From positions 1 to 47,190 of the forward strand of contig CANJNJ010000023.1 of NCBI GenBank assembly GCA_947474995.1: DNA of 47,190 nt, read 5' to 3'. Below the pieces are notes generated by a model. It saw only the letters and a program-made list of their open reading frames with translations. It was not told where the DNA came from and did not search any database. This document shows, one piece after another, positions 25,697 through 33,384 of the stretch; within the stretch, counting starts at the first letter, position 1; each line of letters opens with the position of its first letter. This DNA is from Opitutaceae bacterium. GTDB taxonomy: Bacteria; Verrucomicrobiota; Verrucomicrobiia; Opitutales; Opitutaceae. A program made the translations under genes and the position numbers.

Positions 25697-26673
25697 TGCC
25701 AATGCCCGGAGGTTTCTTCCAGAGCGACGAAGAAGAACCGCACCGTGCCCGCCGGCGCTCCATCCTCGTGGCCCATCCCGAGGTGCGCCAGCTCTTCGGA
25801 CGCAATCCCTGGACGGCCGTGGTGCTCGCGGGGATTCTGGCGCTGCAGACCGGCCTGGCCGTCCTGTTCGGGCGACTCGGCTGGTCGTGGTGGTGGCTGA
25901 GCGCGCTGGTGGCCTATGCGGTCGGCGCGTTTGCCAACCATTGCCTCTACGTCGTCGTCCACGAGGCCTGCCACCTGCTGGTGTTTCGAAACCGCACCCT
26001 CAACCGGCTGACGGGCCTCCTCGCCGACTTGCCCAACGTTTTTCCCGGCTCGATGGGTTTCAGCGTTTACCACCTCAAGCATCATACGCATCAAGGCGAC
26101 CACACGCAGGACGGCGATCTGCCGAGCCACTGGGAAGCGCACCTCGTCGGCCATCGCTGGTATGCGAAGGCCGCCTGGCTGGCCCTTATGCCCATCGTGC
26201 TCATGCTCCGCCCTTCGCGGGTCGGCGTCGCCCAGATGATCTCCCCATGGTGGCTGGCCAACGTGGCGCTCTGCCTCGCCTACGATCTCGCGCTGGTGTA
26301 TTTCTTCGGTGGGGGCGCGCTGGGGTATCTGCTGTTTTCGTTCTTTTTTTCGATCGGATTGCACCCGCTGGGCGCCCGCTGGATTCAGGAGCATTACACC
26401 TGCGATCCTGACCATGAAACCACGAGCTACTATGGCCCAGCCAACTGGCTGACGCTCAATGTCGGCTACCACAATGAGCATCATGATTTCCCTTCCGTTC
26501 CGTGGCACCGGCTGCCGCGCCTGCGCACCCTTGCGCCGGAGTTCTATGATCGGCAGCCCGCTGAAACTTCGTGGACGAAGGTGCTGCTCCGCTTCATCTT
26601 CGATCCGCGCTACAGCCTCTACTCCCGTGTCGAACGTCCGCCCGGGGCTGAGCCCGCGGCAACGATCGGCTAA
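25696..26673 (+). CDS. Sphingolipid delta-4 desaturase (DES1/DEGS-like)
   Basis: 325 residues, almost the length of human DEGS1 (323 in my recollection). Three His boxes are intact: HEACH (89-93), HLKHH (126-130) and HNEHH (259-263), plus QEHY (H233). Beyond the generic fatty-acid-desaturase boxes, DES1-specific text is retained: N-terminal RRRSILVAHPEVRQLF, GLHPLGARWIQEHY, HETTSYYGPANWLTLNVGYH followed by EHHDFPSVP, then LAPEFYDRQP, SWTKVL and the end SLYSRVER. Eukaryotic DES1 introduces the 4,5 trans double bond of ceramide and some members 4-hydroxylate. It is a polytopic diiron enzyme needing an electron donor, not encoded here. The start codon overlaps the SPT stop by one base (TGATG), so the two are translationally coupled. 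Confidence 0.9.
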   Translation: MPMPGGFFQSDEEEPHRARRRSILVAHPEVRQLFGRNPWTAVVLAGILALQTGLAVLFGRLGWSWWWLSALVAYAVGAFANHCLYVVVHEACHLLVFRNRTLNRLTGLLADLPNVFPGSMGFSVYHLKHHTHQGDHTQDGDLPSHWEAHLVGHRWYAKAAWLALMPIVLMLRPSRVGVAQMISPWWLANVALCLAYDLALVYFFGGGALGYLLFSFFFSIGLHPLGARWIQEHYTCDPDHETTSYYGPANWLTLNVGYHNEHHDFPSVPWHRLPRLRTLAPEFYDRQPAETSWTKVLLRFIFDPRYSLYSRVERPPGAEPAATIG

Positions 26674-26739
26674 GCGCCGCTGGCCCCTTATTTTCGTCGC
26701 CACCAGTACGATTTCCTCGCACCGCTCACCACCGTCCGC

Positions 26740-27105
26740 ATGAACACCCCCGCGCCCGACCTCCGTCTGCAAAACGCCCGGGAATGGTTGCGCGGCTATC
26801 CTCCCGGCACCCTCGAGGCGGCCGAAGACTTTTTCCTCGACCGCGGCGCGACGGCCTTGGACCGCCTCGTCGATGGCGTGCTGATGCACTTTCTGCCCCC
26901 GCGCCCCGAGCGGCCACCCTTCGCGCAAATCGACCCCACGGCCCATTTGGTCCGAGATCTGGGTCTCGACTCAATCGCGATGGTTGAGCTGACCTACTTG
27001 TTGGACGTCGTGGTGGGCCTTAAGTTTTCCGACGATGAACTGCGGGGCATCGTCACGCTTGGCGACCTCCACCGCGCCGTGCAGCAAAAACGAGCGAGCC
27101 GATAG
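26740..27105 (+). CDS. Acyl carrier protein with N-terminal extension
   Basis: 121 residues. The C-terminal ~75 residues form an ACP with the phosphopantetheine site DLGLDSIAMVEL (Ser78). The first ~40 residues are an extra helical or unstructured extension absent from housekeeping AcpP (about 78 residues). A dedicated ACP sits next to SPT in Caulobacter-type sphingolipid loci, where it supplies the acyl donor; the same role is inferred here, possibly together with the adjacent ketosynthase. It starts 66 bp after the desaturase and ends 7 bp before the ketosynthase start. Confidence 0.88.
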   Translation: MNTPAPDLRLQNAREWLRGYPPGTLEAAEDFFLDRGATALDRLVDGVLMHFLPPRPERPPFAQIDPTAHLVRDLGLDSIAMVELTYLLDVVVGLKFSDDELRGIVTLGDLHRAVQQKRASR

Positions 27106-27112
27106 AGCCGTC

Positions 27113-28366
27113 ATGCCTCCCCGCGTTGTCGTTACCGGACTCGGATTCATTACGCCGATCGGCAATGACCGCGCCGCCGTCGCCGCCAGCCTCAGCGAAC
27201 TGCGCCACGGACTCAGCCCCGTCGCGTGGTTTCCAGACTGCTCGATCAAAGTGGCGGGCACGATCAGAGATTTCTCTCTGACGGACCTCAATCAGGCCGG
27301 TTGGACGTGGCCCGCCGCCTACTCCCTTCCACGCGAAACCCTCCGCGGTCTTTCGCCCCACGGGGTCTATGCGTTCTGCGCCGTCGAGCAGGCCCTGCGC
27401 GAAAGCGGACTCACGTCCGCGCAACTCGGTGACGGCAACACCGGCCTTTTCTGCGCCTCCGCGGGCTCGCCGCGCTACCTCTGTCATCACATGGCGGAGC
27501 TCCCGGCGAGCCGCGGCGCCCGGATCAATCCGTGGGGGGTGGTGCGGACCATCGCCGGCACGCTGAATTTCAACCTCTCCGCCCACTACGGCATCCGCGG
27601 CGCTGTAGCCGGCTTTTCCTCCGCCTGCGCTGCGAGCGGCCAGGCGCTCGGCTATGCCCGCGACGAAATTGCCCTCGGTCGCCACCGACGAATGATCGTC
27701 GTCGGCGCCGAGGAGCCCACGTGGGAATCACTGCTGCCCTTTGTCGGCTTGCGGGCCCTCTCTCGCCAGGCCGACCCGATTCTCGCCTCACGTCCCTTTG
27801 ATGCGCAACGCGACGGTTTCGTGGGGTCCGGTGGCGCGGTTGCGGTGGTGCTGGAGTCCGAGGAATGTGCGCGAGCCCGCGGCGCCCCTCTCCTGGCTGA
27901 ATTCGCTGGCTGGGGTCAGTCGGCCGACGGCTATAGCGTGGCTCAATCGGAGCCCAACGGGCTGGGGATCGAAACCGCGATGCGGCAAGCCCTCCGCTCC
28001 TCCGGCGCCGAAGCCGCGGAAATCGACTACGTCAACGCCCATGCCACCAGCACGCCTGTCGGCGATCGCGCCGAAGCGCGGGCGCTGCTGCGCGTCTTCG
28101 GACCGGATGGCCCGCCCGTGAGTAGCACCAAGGCCCTGACCGGCCATCCGCTTTCCATGTCCGCCGTGCTGGAAGCCGCGCTCTGCACGGTTGCCATCCA
28201 GGAGTCGTTCATTCCCGGCCAGGCTCACCTCGGCGAGGTCGAACCCGAGTTCACGCAATTGCGCCTGCCCCGGCAAACCGTTGCCCAGGAGCTGCACACG
28301 GTGCTTTCGAACAGTAGCGGATTCGGCGGCAGCAACGTGGCGCTGGTCCTGCGGGCGATTCGCTAG
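27113..28366 (+). CDS. Beta-ketoacyl-ACP synthase (FabF/FabB-like)
   Basis: 417 residues with the thiolase fold: VVVTGLGFITPIGN at the N-terminus, nucleophile C172 in SSACAASGQ, H310 in NAHATSTPVGD and H345 in KALTGHPLSMS, so the Cys-His-His triad is complete. The third motif reads GHPLSMS rather than the usual GHTLGAS. It is divergent from housekeeping FabF and probably elongates or primes the acyl chain on the adjacent ACP for SPT or bCerS (inference). ATG 27113 lies 8 bases after the ACP stop; the upstream extension is ACP sequence in another frame. Confidence 0.88.
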   Translation: MPPRVVVTGLGFITPIGNDRAAVAASLSELRHGLSPVAWFPDCSIKVAGTIRDFSLTDLNQAGWTWPAAYSLPRETLRGLSPHGVYAFCAVEQALRESGLTSAQLGDGNTGLFCASAGSPRYLCHHMAELPASRGARINPWGVVRTIAGTLNFNLSAHYGIRGAVAGFSSACAASGQALGYARDEIALGRHRRMIVVGAEEPTWESLLPFVGLRALSRQADPILASRPFDAQRDGFVGSGGAVAVVLESEECARARGAPLLAEFAGWGQSADGYSVAQSEPNGLGIETAMRQALRSSGAEAAEIDYVNAHATSTPVGDRAEARALLRVFGPDGPPVSSTKALTGHPLSMSAVLEAALCTVAIQESFIPGQAHLGEVEPEFTQLRLPRQTVAQELHTVLSNSSGFGGSNVALVLRAIR

Positions 28367-28642
28367 CCCGGACTTTTCCCGGCTTCGAAATCGTTGAACA
28401 AACCACCCAGACTAGGCACAGGAGTTCAATCCGAGGCCGGGCAGAGATCGGAGTAATCGGAATGGCCGGGCTCGAGCTCGGATCGTCCTCGACTTGGTCT
28501 CCTGTGCGCTGGTTCGGGGCTTGGAAATCGCCGCAGCGATTGCGGAGGCGAAACAGTAGCGAAAATCAGCGGTTAAATTCAGTCCGAACCTTGAACGGAA
28601 CGCCCTCCGCCAATTTCCCTCGAACCTTAGTTCACGACCACT

Positions 28643-29551
28643 TCAAGCCGCGCTCTTCGCCTGACGGCGGCGCAGGGCAACGCAGCCCAAGGCGGCAAGG
28701 CCGCCGAGGATTCCGAAATTGGCCGGCTCGGGGATCGCAGCCAAACCTGCCTTGACGCCACCGTTAACCCCGACGTCACCAAACGTCCACTTTTCGATGT
28801 CCTGAGCCGCGTAGTTTCCGCCCGTGCCTCCGGTGAAACCAGCATAAACACCCCAAGAATTGCTGAGCACACCCTGGGCGTAGGTCAAGTCAGGCGAGAT
28901 GGGTCTGGCTCCCTGGCCCACACGCATTTCCACGTTCGTCCCGCCATCGACGAAATCGATCCAAGCCGTCCATAAACTCCCATCGGTGAAATCACCGGCG
29001 ATGCTTGCCGTGGGCAGAGAACCATTGTGGAGCACGCCCCCGCTCACGATTCCAATAAAATTATTACTCGGGTCGCCGAGATCGGCGTTCTTCCAAGTAT
29101 CGAACACAAACGCGATGCTGTTGAGTCCCATGGTGCCATTCCCATAGCCGAGTTGCCCACCCGAAGCACCGAGGGGCACCCCTGATTCGGTATCAGCCCT
29201 CAGCACGAACGCAAAACCATCACCCGCCTTTGCGGCGCCACTGCTATCCAAATAAGTCTTCCCCGCTGGGTTCGAGGTGATCCGAAACTGGAATGAGGTG
29301 CTGAAGCCCCACAGGGTCAGGCTCGAATTGCTAAACGCGCTGCCCGCTTGGTTCGCGGCGGCGGGCGTGAGGCGAAGCACGGCAGATGCACCCGAGCCAA
29401 CAACTGCGGCGTTGCCATTTAGCGTCACCCCGCCCGGACCGCTGATTGAGGAAAAATTCGAAAACGTGTTTATCGTCTGAGCCACCGCGGAGCCGGCCAG
29501 CAGCGCAAAGGATAAAAACAAACCTGACGCATGGGAGGATAGTGTTCGCAC
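28643..29551 (-). CDS. Secreted L-type-lectin-like PEP-CTERM protein
   Basis: 302 residues. Signal peptide about 1-24 (ends VAQ), then a beta-rich domain resembling bacterial legume-lectin-like (L-type) domains: FSTSFQFRI, GDGFAFVLRAD, NSIAFVFDTWKNADLGDPSNN and WTAWIDF. The end is a PEP-CTERM sorting signal, IPEPANFGILGG followed by a hydrophobic stretch and RRRQ. PEP-CTERM proteins are processed by exosortase and displayed with extracellular polysaccharide. It is convergent with the ketosynthase and unrelated to lipid synthesis as far as sequence shows. Confidence 0.85.
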   Translation of the reverse strand: MRTLSSHASGLFLSFALLAGSAVAQTINTFSNFSSISGPGGVTLNGNAAVVGSGASAVLRLTPAAANQAGSAFSNSSLTLWGFSTSFQFRITSNPAGKTYLDSSGAAKAGDGFAFVLRADTESGVPLGASGGQLGYGNGTMGLNSIAFVFDTWKNADLGDPSNNFIGIVSGGVLHNGSLPTASIAGDFTDGSLWTAWIDFVDGGTNVEMRVGQGARPISPDLTYAQGVLSNSWGVYAGFTGGTGGNYAAQDIEKWTFGDVGVNGGVKAGLAAIPEPANFGILGGLAALGCVALRRRQAKSAA

Positions 29552-29765
29552 GAGTTTGGAGAGTTGGACCGTGGAGCGTGGACCGTGAAGATTGGATAAA
29601 ATCGTGAAGCCCCAGTGTCAAACCGTATGTCCGCAAATGATTCGACTTGGATGGGGCTGCCCCGCCCACGAGCAACCTCACAATCAACCGCCGGGGTAAG
29701 ATGCGAACGATTTGCCGAGTCGGCTCGACTCCCGCGGTCTTCTGCGGCAGTCCGACTGAAAACTC

Positions 29766-30860
29766 ATGCCGCCTTCTCATCCAATTCCGTCGCTCGGTTA
29801 TTGCGCTCGTTTTCTTCGCCGAGCGCTGACCGTGGTCACCATCGGGCTCGCTGCCTCGGTCGGATTTTCCCAGCAGAGCTACCGGGGCTTTTATGCCGGT
29901 TCCCTCGTCTTCGGCGGCAACATCGGCTTTTACGTCAACGCCAATAGCGACGTGACCGTGATCGTGATCGATCCGCTCTCGAATTCCTTCGGCGCGGACA
30001 CCACGGTCAAAATCACTCCGACGGGCTCGTTCACCGGGACTTTTTCCGACACCACGATCACCGGCCAGATCGCCGCCAACGGCAGCGTCACCGGCACCGT
30101 GGCGCCGGTGGGGATCTCTTTCACCGCGCGGCGCGCGCCGCTGTCCGGCCCGACCCTGGCGTACGAGGGATTTTATCAAGGCTGGGTAACGACACCGGAA
30201 AACCGCCAGGTCGCCACGAGTCTCGCCGTCTCCGCCGACGGTCAGCTCTCCCTGTTCATCCAGGCTGGCGGTCAAGTGGTCGACGCCGGCTATGGCACGA
30301 TCGATTCGAGCGGCAGCTTTAGCGTGAAAGATTCGCGCGGCCGCGTTTCCGCCGGGAGCATCGGCACGACCGCCGGCGGGCTGGCGTGGAACGGCAAGTT
30401 TACGAAGACCGGCGTCGGCGCCTACACCTTCATCGTCGGCCGCCGCACGGCCGCGAACAAACTCATCAACATTTCCACCCGGGGCAAGGTCGAGACCGGC
30501 GACGGCGTCATGACGGTGGGCTTCGCCATCGACGGCGGCGCCAAGACCGTGCTCCTCCGCGGTCTCGGGCCGGGGCTCGCGCTGTTCAACGTCGCGAACA
30601 CCCTTGTCGATCCCCAATTGGCCCTCTACTTCGCCGGCCAGATTATCGCCACCAACGACAACTGGGGCAATGCGGCGGCGACCACGACCGCGGCGGAAAT
30701 CACCGCTGTCACCACGCGCATTGGTGCGTTTGCCCTCACGCCCAACAGTCTGGACGCCGTGCTCCTCATGCGCCTGGAGCCGGGTTCCTACAGTGCCCAA
30801 TTGAGCGGAGCGAATGGTGGCACGGGCTTCGGCCTTATCGAGGTCTGGGAAGTTCAATAA
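29766..30860 (+). CDS. Secreted repeat protein of Opitutaceae type
   Basis: 364 residues with a hydrophobic signal region (about 17-35). The first half repeats beta-strand units of the form YRGFYAGSLVFGG / YEGFYQGWVTT. The second half is a domain common in Verrucomicrobiota secreted proteins: KLINISTRGKVETGDGVMTVGF, AIDGGAKTVLLRGLGPGLA and NDNWG, where the family usually has 'LINISTRG...GDNVLIGGF...ND NWG'. Function unknown; probably an extracellular beta-sandwich. A long antisense frame across this gene is a GC artefact. Confidence 0.8.
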   Translation: MPPSHPIPSLGYCARFLRRALTVVTIGLAASVGFSQQSYRGFYAGSLVFGGNIGFYVNANSDVTVIVIDPLSNSFGADTTVKITPTGSFTGTFSDTTITGQIAANGSVTGTVAPVGISFTARRAPLSGPTLAYEGFYQGWVTTPENRQVATSLAVSADGQLSLFIQAGGQVVDAGYGTIDSSGSFSVKDSRGRVSAGSIGTTAGGLAWNGKFTKTGVGAYTFIVGRRTAANKLINISTRGKVETGDGVMTVGFAIDGGAKTVLLRGLGPGLALFNVANTLVDPQLALYFAGQIIATNDNWGNAAATTTAAEITAVTTRIGAFALTPNSLDAVLLMRLEPGSYSAQLSGANGGTGFGLIEVWEVQ

Positions 30861-30882
30861 CCGGCACGCGCCGTTCCGCCCT

Positions 30883-31659
30883 GTGCGCCCGAACCCTGCC
30901 CCGCTCCCGCTTTCGCCGGCGCAAATCGCCGAATTCGACACCGCGGGATTTGTTGTCCTGCGCGGATTCTTTTCGACCGGGGAAATCGCCCGCGTCGGCG
31001 AAGCCATCGCCGCCCTCGCCGCGCGCCCGCCGTCGGTCGGCCGCGAGATGGTGTATTTCGAGGACAGTGTACGGGATCCGGCCGTGCGCGTGCTCTCGCG
31101 CATCGAGAAATTCATCGAGCACGAGCCAACGCTCCGCGAGCTAGTGCTGGATCCTAGGCTCAGCCTCGCCGCCGGCCAGCTCCTCCGCGACGAGGCCCGG
31201 CTGTTCAAGGAAAAGATCAATTTCAAAATGCCCGGGGGCCGGGGATTTGAGCCGCATCAGGACATCCAGCCGGGCTGGGATGCCTACGCCGACTATTTTC
31301 TCTCGGTGCTCGTCACGATTGATCCCAGCATCCCGGAAAACGGCTGCCTCGAAGTCTCCGCGGGGCATCACCAACGCGGTCTCCTCGGCGAAAAATGGCA
31401 ACCGCTCACGCCCGCGCAGCTCCGCGGCGTCGAGTTTGTGCGCCTCCCCACCATGCCGGGCGACGTCGTGTTCTTCGACTGCTTCGTGCCGCACCAGTCC
31501 GCGCCCAATCTCACCGACCGGCCGCGGCGGAATCTCTATCTCTCCTACAACCGCGCCGCCGCCGGCGATCACCGGGAGAAATATTTCGCCGACAAGCGCG
31601 CGGCGTTTCCGCCCGATCACGAGCGCGCCCCGGACGTGAAGCTCGCGTTCAAGGTTTGA
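30883..31659 (+). CDS. PhyH-family Fe(II)/2-oxoglutarate dioxygenase
   Basis: 258 residues from a GTG at 30883, 23 bases after the previous stop; the frame also opens at 30814 inside that gene. The double-stranded beta-helix has the iron triad H125-x-D127 (FEPHQDIQPGWD) and H204 (VPHQSAPN), with R215/R216 available for 2-oxoglutarate. ENGCLEVSAGHH is the family's middle motif. PhyH enzymes hydroxylate small lipids and, in the PhnY group, 2-aminoethylphosphonate at C1. The gene is 526 bp from the end of the AEP operon, so AEP, an AEP lipid or the ceramide chain are all plausible substrates. Which one is not decidable from sequence. Confidence 0.82.
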   Translation: MRPNPAPLPLSPAQIAEFDTAGFVVLRGFFSTGEIARVGEAIAALAARPPSVGREMVYFEDSVRDPAVRVLSRIEKFIEHEPTLRELVLDPRLSLAAGQLLRDEARLFKEKINFKMPGGRGFEPHQDIQPGWDAYADYFLSVLVTIDPSIPENGCLEVSAGHHQRGLLGEKWQPLTPAQLRGVEFVRLPTMPGDVVFFDCFVPHQSAPNLTDRPRRNLYLSYNRAAAGDHREKYFADKRAAFPPDHERAPDVKLAFKV

Positions 31660-31761
31660 CCCGGATGGCGCGAAGTTACGACAGATTCGCCTGATGCCCA
31701 ATCCGACAGGCCACGGATCACACGGGTTAGCGGATAACCAAGACCGGGAGTGACTCTCATC

Positions 31762-32064
31762 GGTGGGCCGGGCACTCCGTGCGCGGCCGTCCAACGTGAG
31801 GTCGAACCCAATATCTGGCAGCCCACGGAGTGGTCGGCCCACCCGATACGTCGATCGTGAAAGGTGGGCCGGGCACTCCGTGCGCGGCCATCGAACGTGA
31901 GTTCGAACCCAACGTCTGGCCACCCACGGAGTGGTCGGCCCACCCGGTACGTCGATCGTGAAAGGTGAGCCGGGCACTCCGTGCGCGGCCGTCCAACGTG
32001 AGGTCGAACCCAACGTCTGGCCGCCCACTGCGTGGCCGGCCCACCCGGTACGTTGGTCATCGAT
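31762..32064 (+). repeat. Three tandem 101-bp repeats, each able to form a hairpin
   Basis: Units begin at 31762, 31863 and 31964, exactly 101 bases apart, and differ at few positions. Each starts GTGGGCCGGGCACTCCGTG (GTGAGCC in unit 3) and later carries a near-complement such as CACGGAGTGGTCGGCCCAC, then a CGTCGATCGTGAAAG-like spacer. The two halves can pair into a long stem. No open frame with family similarity is present. They fill the gap between the dioxygenase and decarboxylase genes (31660-32185), which converge on this array. They may act as a bidirectional terminator or be an expanded REP element. Confidence 0.9.
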
Positions 32065-32185
32065 CGGTTGCGGACTCGAACGCAAACCACGTTATCCGCT
32101 CCAGGCCATCTGCGGTCAAAAATACTCGCCCCCTTCCTTCGCCCGCGCGGGCGCGCGGGCGACAAACACCGGCCTTGACCTGGCA

Positions 32186-33370
32186 TTATTCCGCTCTGAC
32201 CCCGAGCGGCGCGACGCCCAGCTCGCACATGAGCCGGAGCGCGACGTCAGCGGGCGTAATCTTCGGCCGCCCGAGATTCGGCAGCGCCCCGCGTCGGATG
32301 CGAAAGTGCAGCAGCGTGGGGCCGCTCGCCGTCGTGTGCGCCTCGAGTTGCCGGCCCAGTTCACCGATGGCATCGGAGCCCGCCGCCTGCGCATAACCGC
32401 ACGCCTGCGCGATGGCTCCGAAGGAAACGCCGCGACTCACCGTCGCTTGTCCGCCCGTCGAATCGTGCACCTCGTTGTCGAGCACGAGGTGAAAGAAATT
32501 CCGCGGCGCACACGCCCCGACCGAGGCAAAATTGCCCATCCGCATGAGCGCGGCCCCGTCGCCGTCCACGACAAAAACGCGGCGCGCCGGCTGCCGCAGG
32601 GCCAGCCCCAGCGCGAAGGAACTCGCCGAACCCATCGATCCCACCAGATAGAGGTGATTGGCCGCATCACTCAGCGTGTAAAGCTCTCGGCCGGTGAAGC
32701 CGGTGGTCGCCACCACGATGTCCCCGGGGCGCTTTGCCGCCAGCAACGCCCGCAGCGCCTCCGCCCGCGTCGCCCGGTTCGCCGTCGCCAGCGGTAGGTT
32801 TTCGGAAAACGAAAACCCGCGGGCGCCCAGCGCGGTTCCCGCCCGCGCGGAGCGCAAGGGCTGTTCCGCCACCGCCCCGTGCGGCATCACGAAAGCGTAC
32901 GGCCGGGCGTGCCGACGGAAATGCTCGAGCGCCCGATCGAGCGCGGGCCCGATCTCCGCCGTCGTCCCGGGAAACGGCGCCCACGGAATCCGCAGGGTCT
33001 CGAGCAACGCCGGGGTAATCTCGCCCATCAGCTCGTGCTGGGGTTCGTCGGGCGGCCCCCCGGGTTGCGCCCGGTGCGTGACCACCAGAAGCGCCGGGAG
33101 GCGAAACGGCCAGTTGAGCGACGTCAGCGTATTCACCGCATTCCCGAGCCCGGAATTCTGAAACATCACCACCCCCGGTGCGCCGGTCGCCACATACGAG
33201 CCGGCCGCGAGGGCCACCGCATCACCCTCATTGGTCGCATCGCGAAAAAACAGCGCCGGATCGTCGATCGCCGCATTGATGAGCGGCTGCAAATACGAAC
33301 ACGGCGTGCCGGTGAAAAAATCCCAGCCCCGCGCCCGGCAGGCGGATAGAAAATCGGCGGCGGTAATCAT
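32186..33370 (-). CDS. aepY: Phosphonopyruvate decarboxylase
   Basis: 394 residues, a TPP enzyme. The catalytic Glu lies in ATNEGDAVALAAG (E48), and the TPP/Mg site is FVVDGDGAALMRMGNF followed by VLDNEVHDSTGGQ. The short length and GFTGRELYTL / GSMGSASSFALGLAL segments are typical of phosphonopyruvate decarboxylase (AepY/Ppd) and not of acetolactate synthase. It makes the AEP route irreversible by converting phosphonopyruvate to phosphonoacetaldehyde. ATG 33370 lies 14 bases after the PEP mutase stop. It is the last gene of the minus-strand phosphonate operon. Confidence 0.92.
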   Translation of the reverse strand: MITAADFLSACRARGWDFFTGTPCSYLQPLINAAIDDPALFFRDATNEGDAVALAAGSYVATGAPGVVMFQNSGLGNAVNTLTSLNWPFRLPALLVVTHRAQPGGPPDEPQHELMGEITPALLETLRIPWAPFPGTTAEIGPALDRALEHFRRHARPYAFVMPHGAVAEQPLRSARAGTALGARGFSFSENLPLATANRATRAEALRALLAAKRPGDIVVATTGFTGRELYTLSDAANHLYLVGSMGSASSFALGLALRQPARRVFVVDGDGAALMRMGNFASVGACAPRNFFHLVLDNEVHDSTGGQATVSRGVSFGAIAQACGYAQAAGSDAIGELGRQLEAHTTASGPTLLHFRIRRGALPNLGRPKITPADVALRLMCELGVAPLGVRAE

Positions 33371-33384
33371 GACGGCAACCTCGG

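Noticed and set aside
28367-28642. Possible terminator after the ketosynthase (AGCCCGG...CCCGGCT)
   Set aside because: The pairing is short and bulged and lacks a T-tract; too weak to annotate.
29331-31226. 631-residue minus-strand open frame
   Set aside because: It lies antisense to the secreted protein and the dioxygenase, is Arg/Gly-rich and shows no family motif; a GC-driven shadow.
31762-32064. CRISPR array
   Set aside because: The units are contiguous 101-bp tandem copies with no unique spacers and no cas genes nearby.
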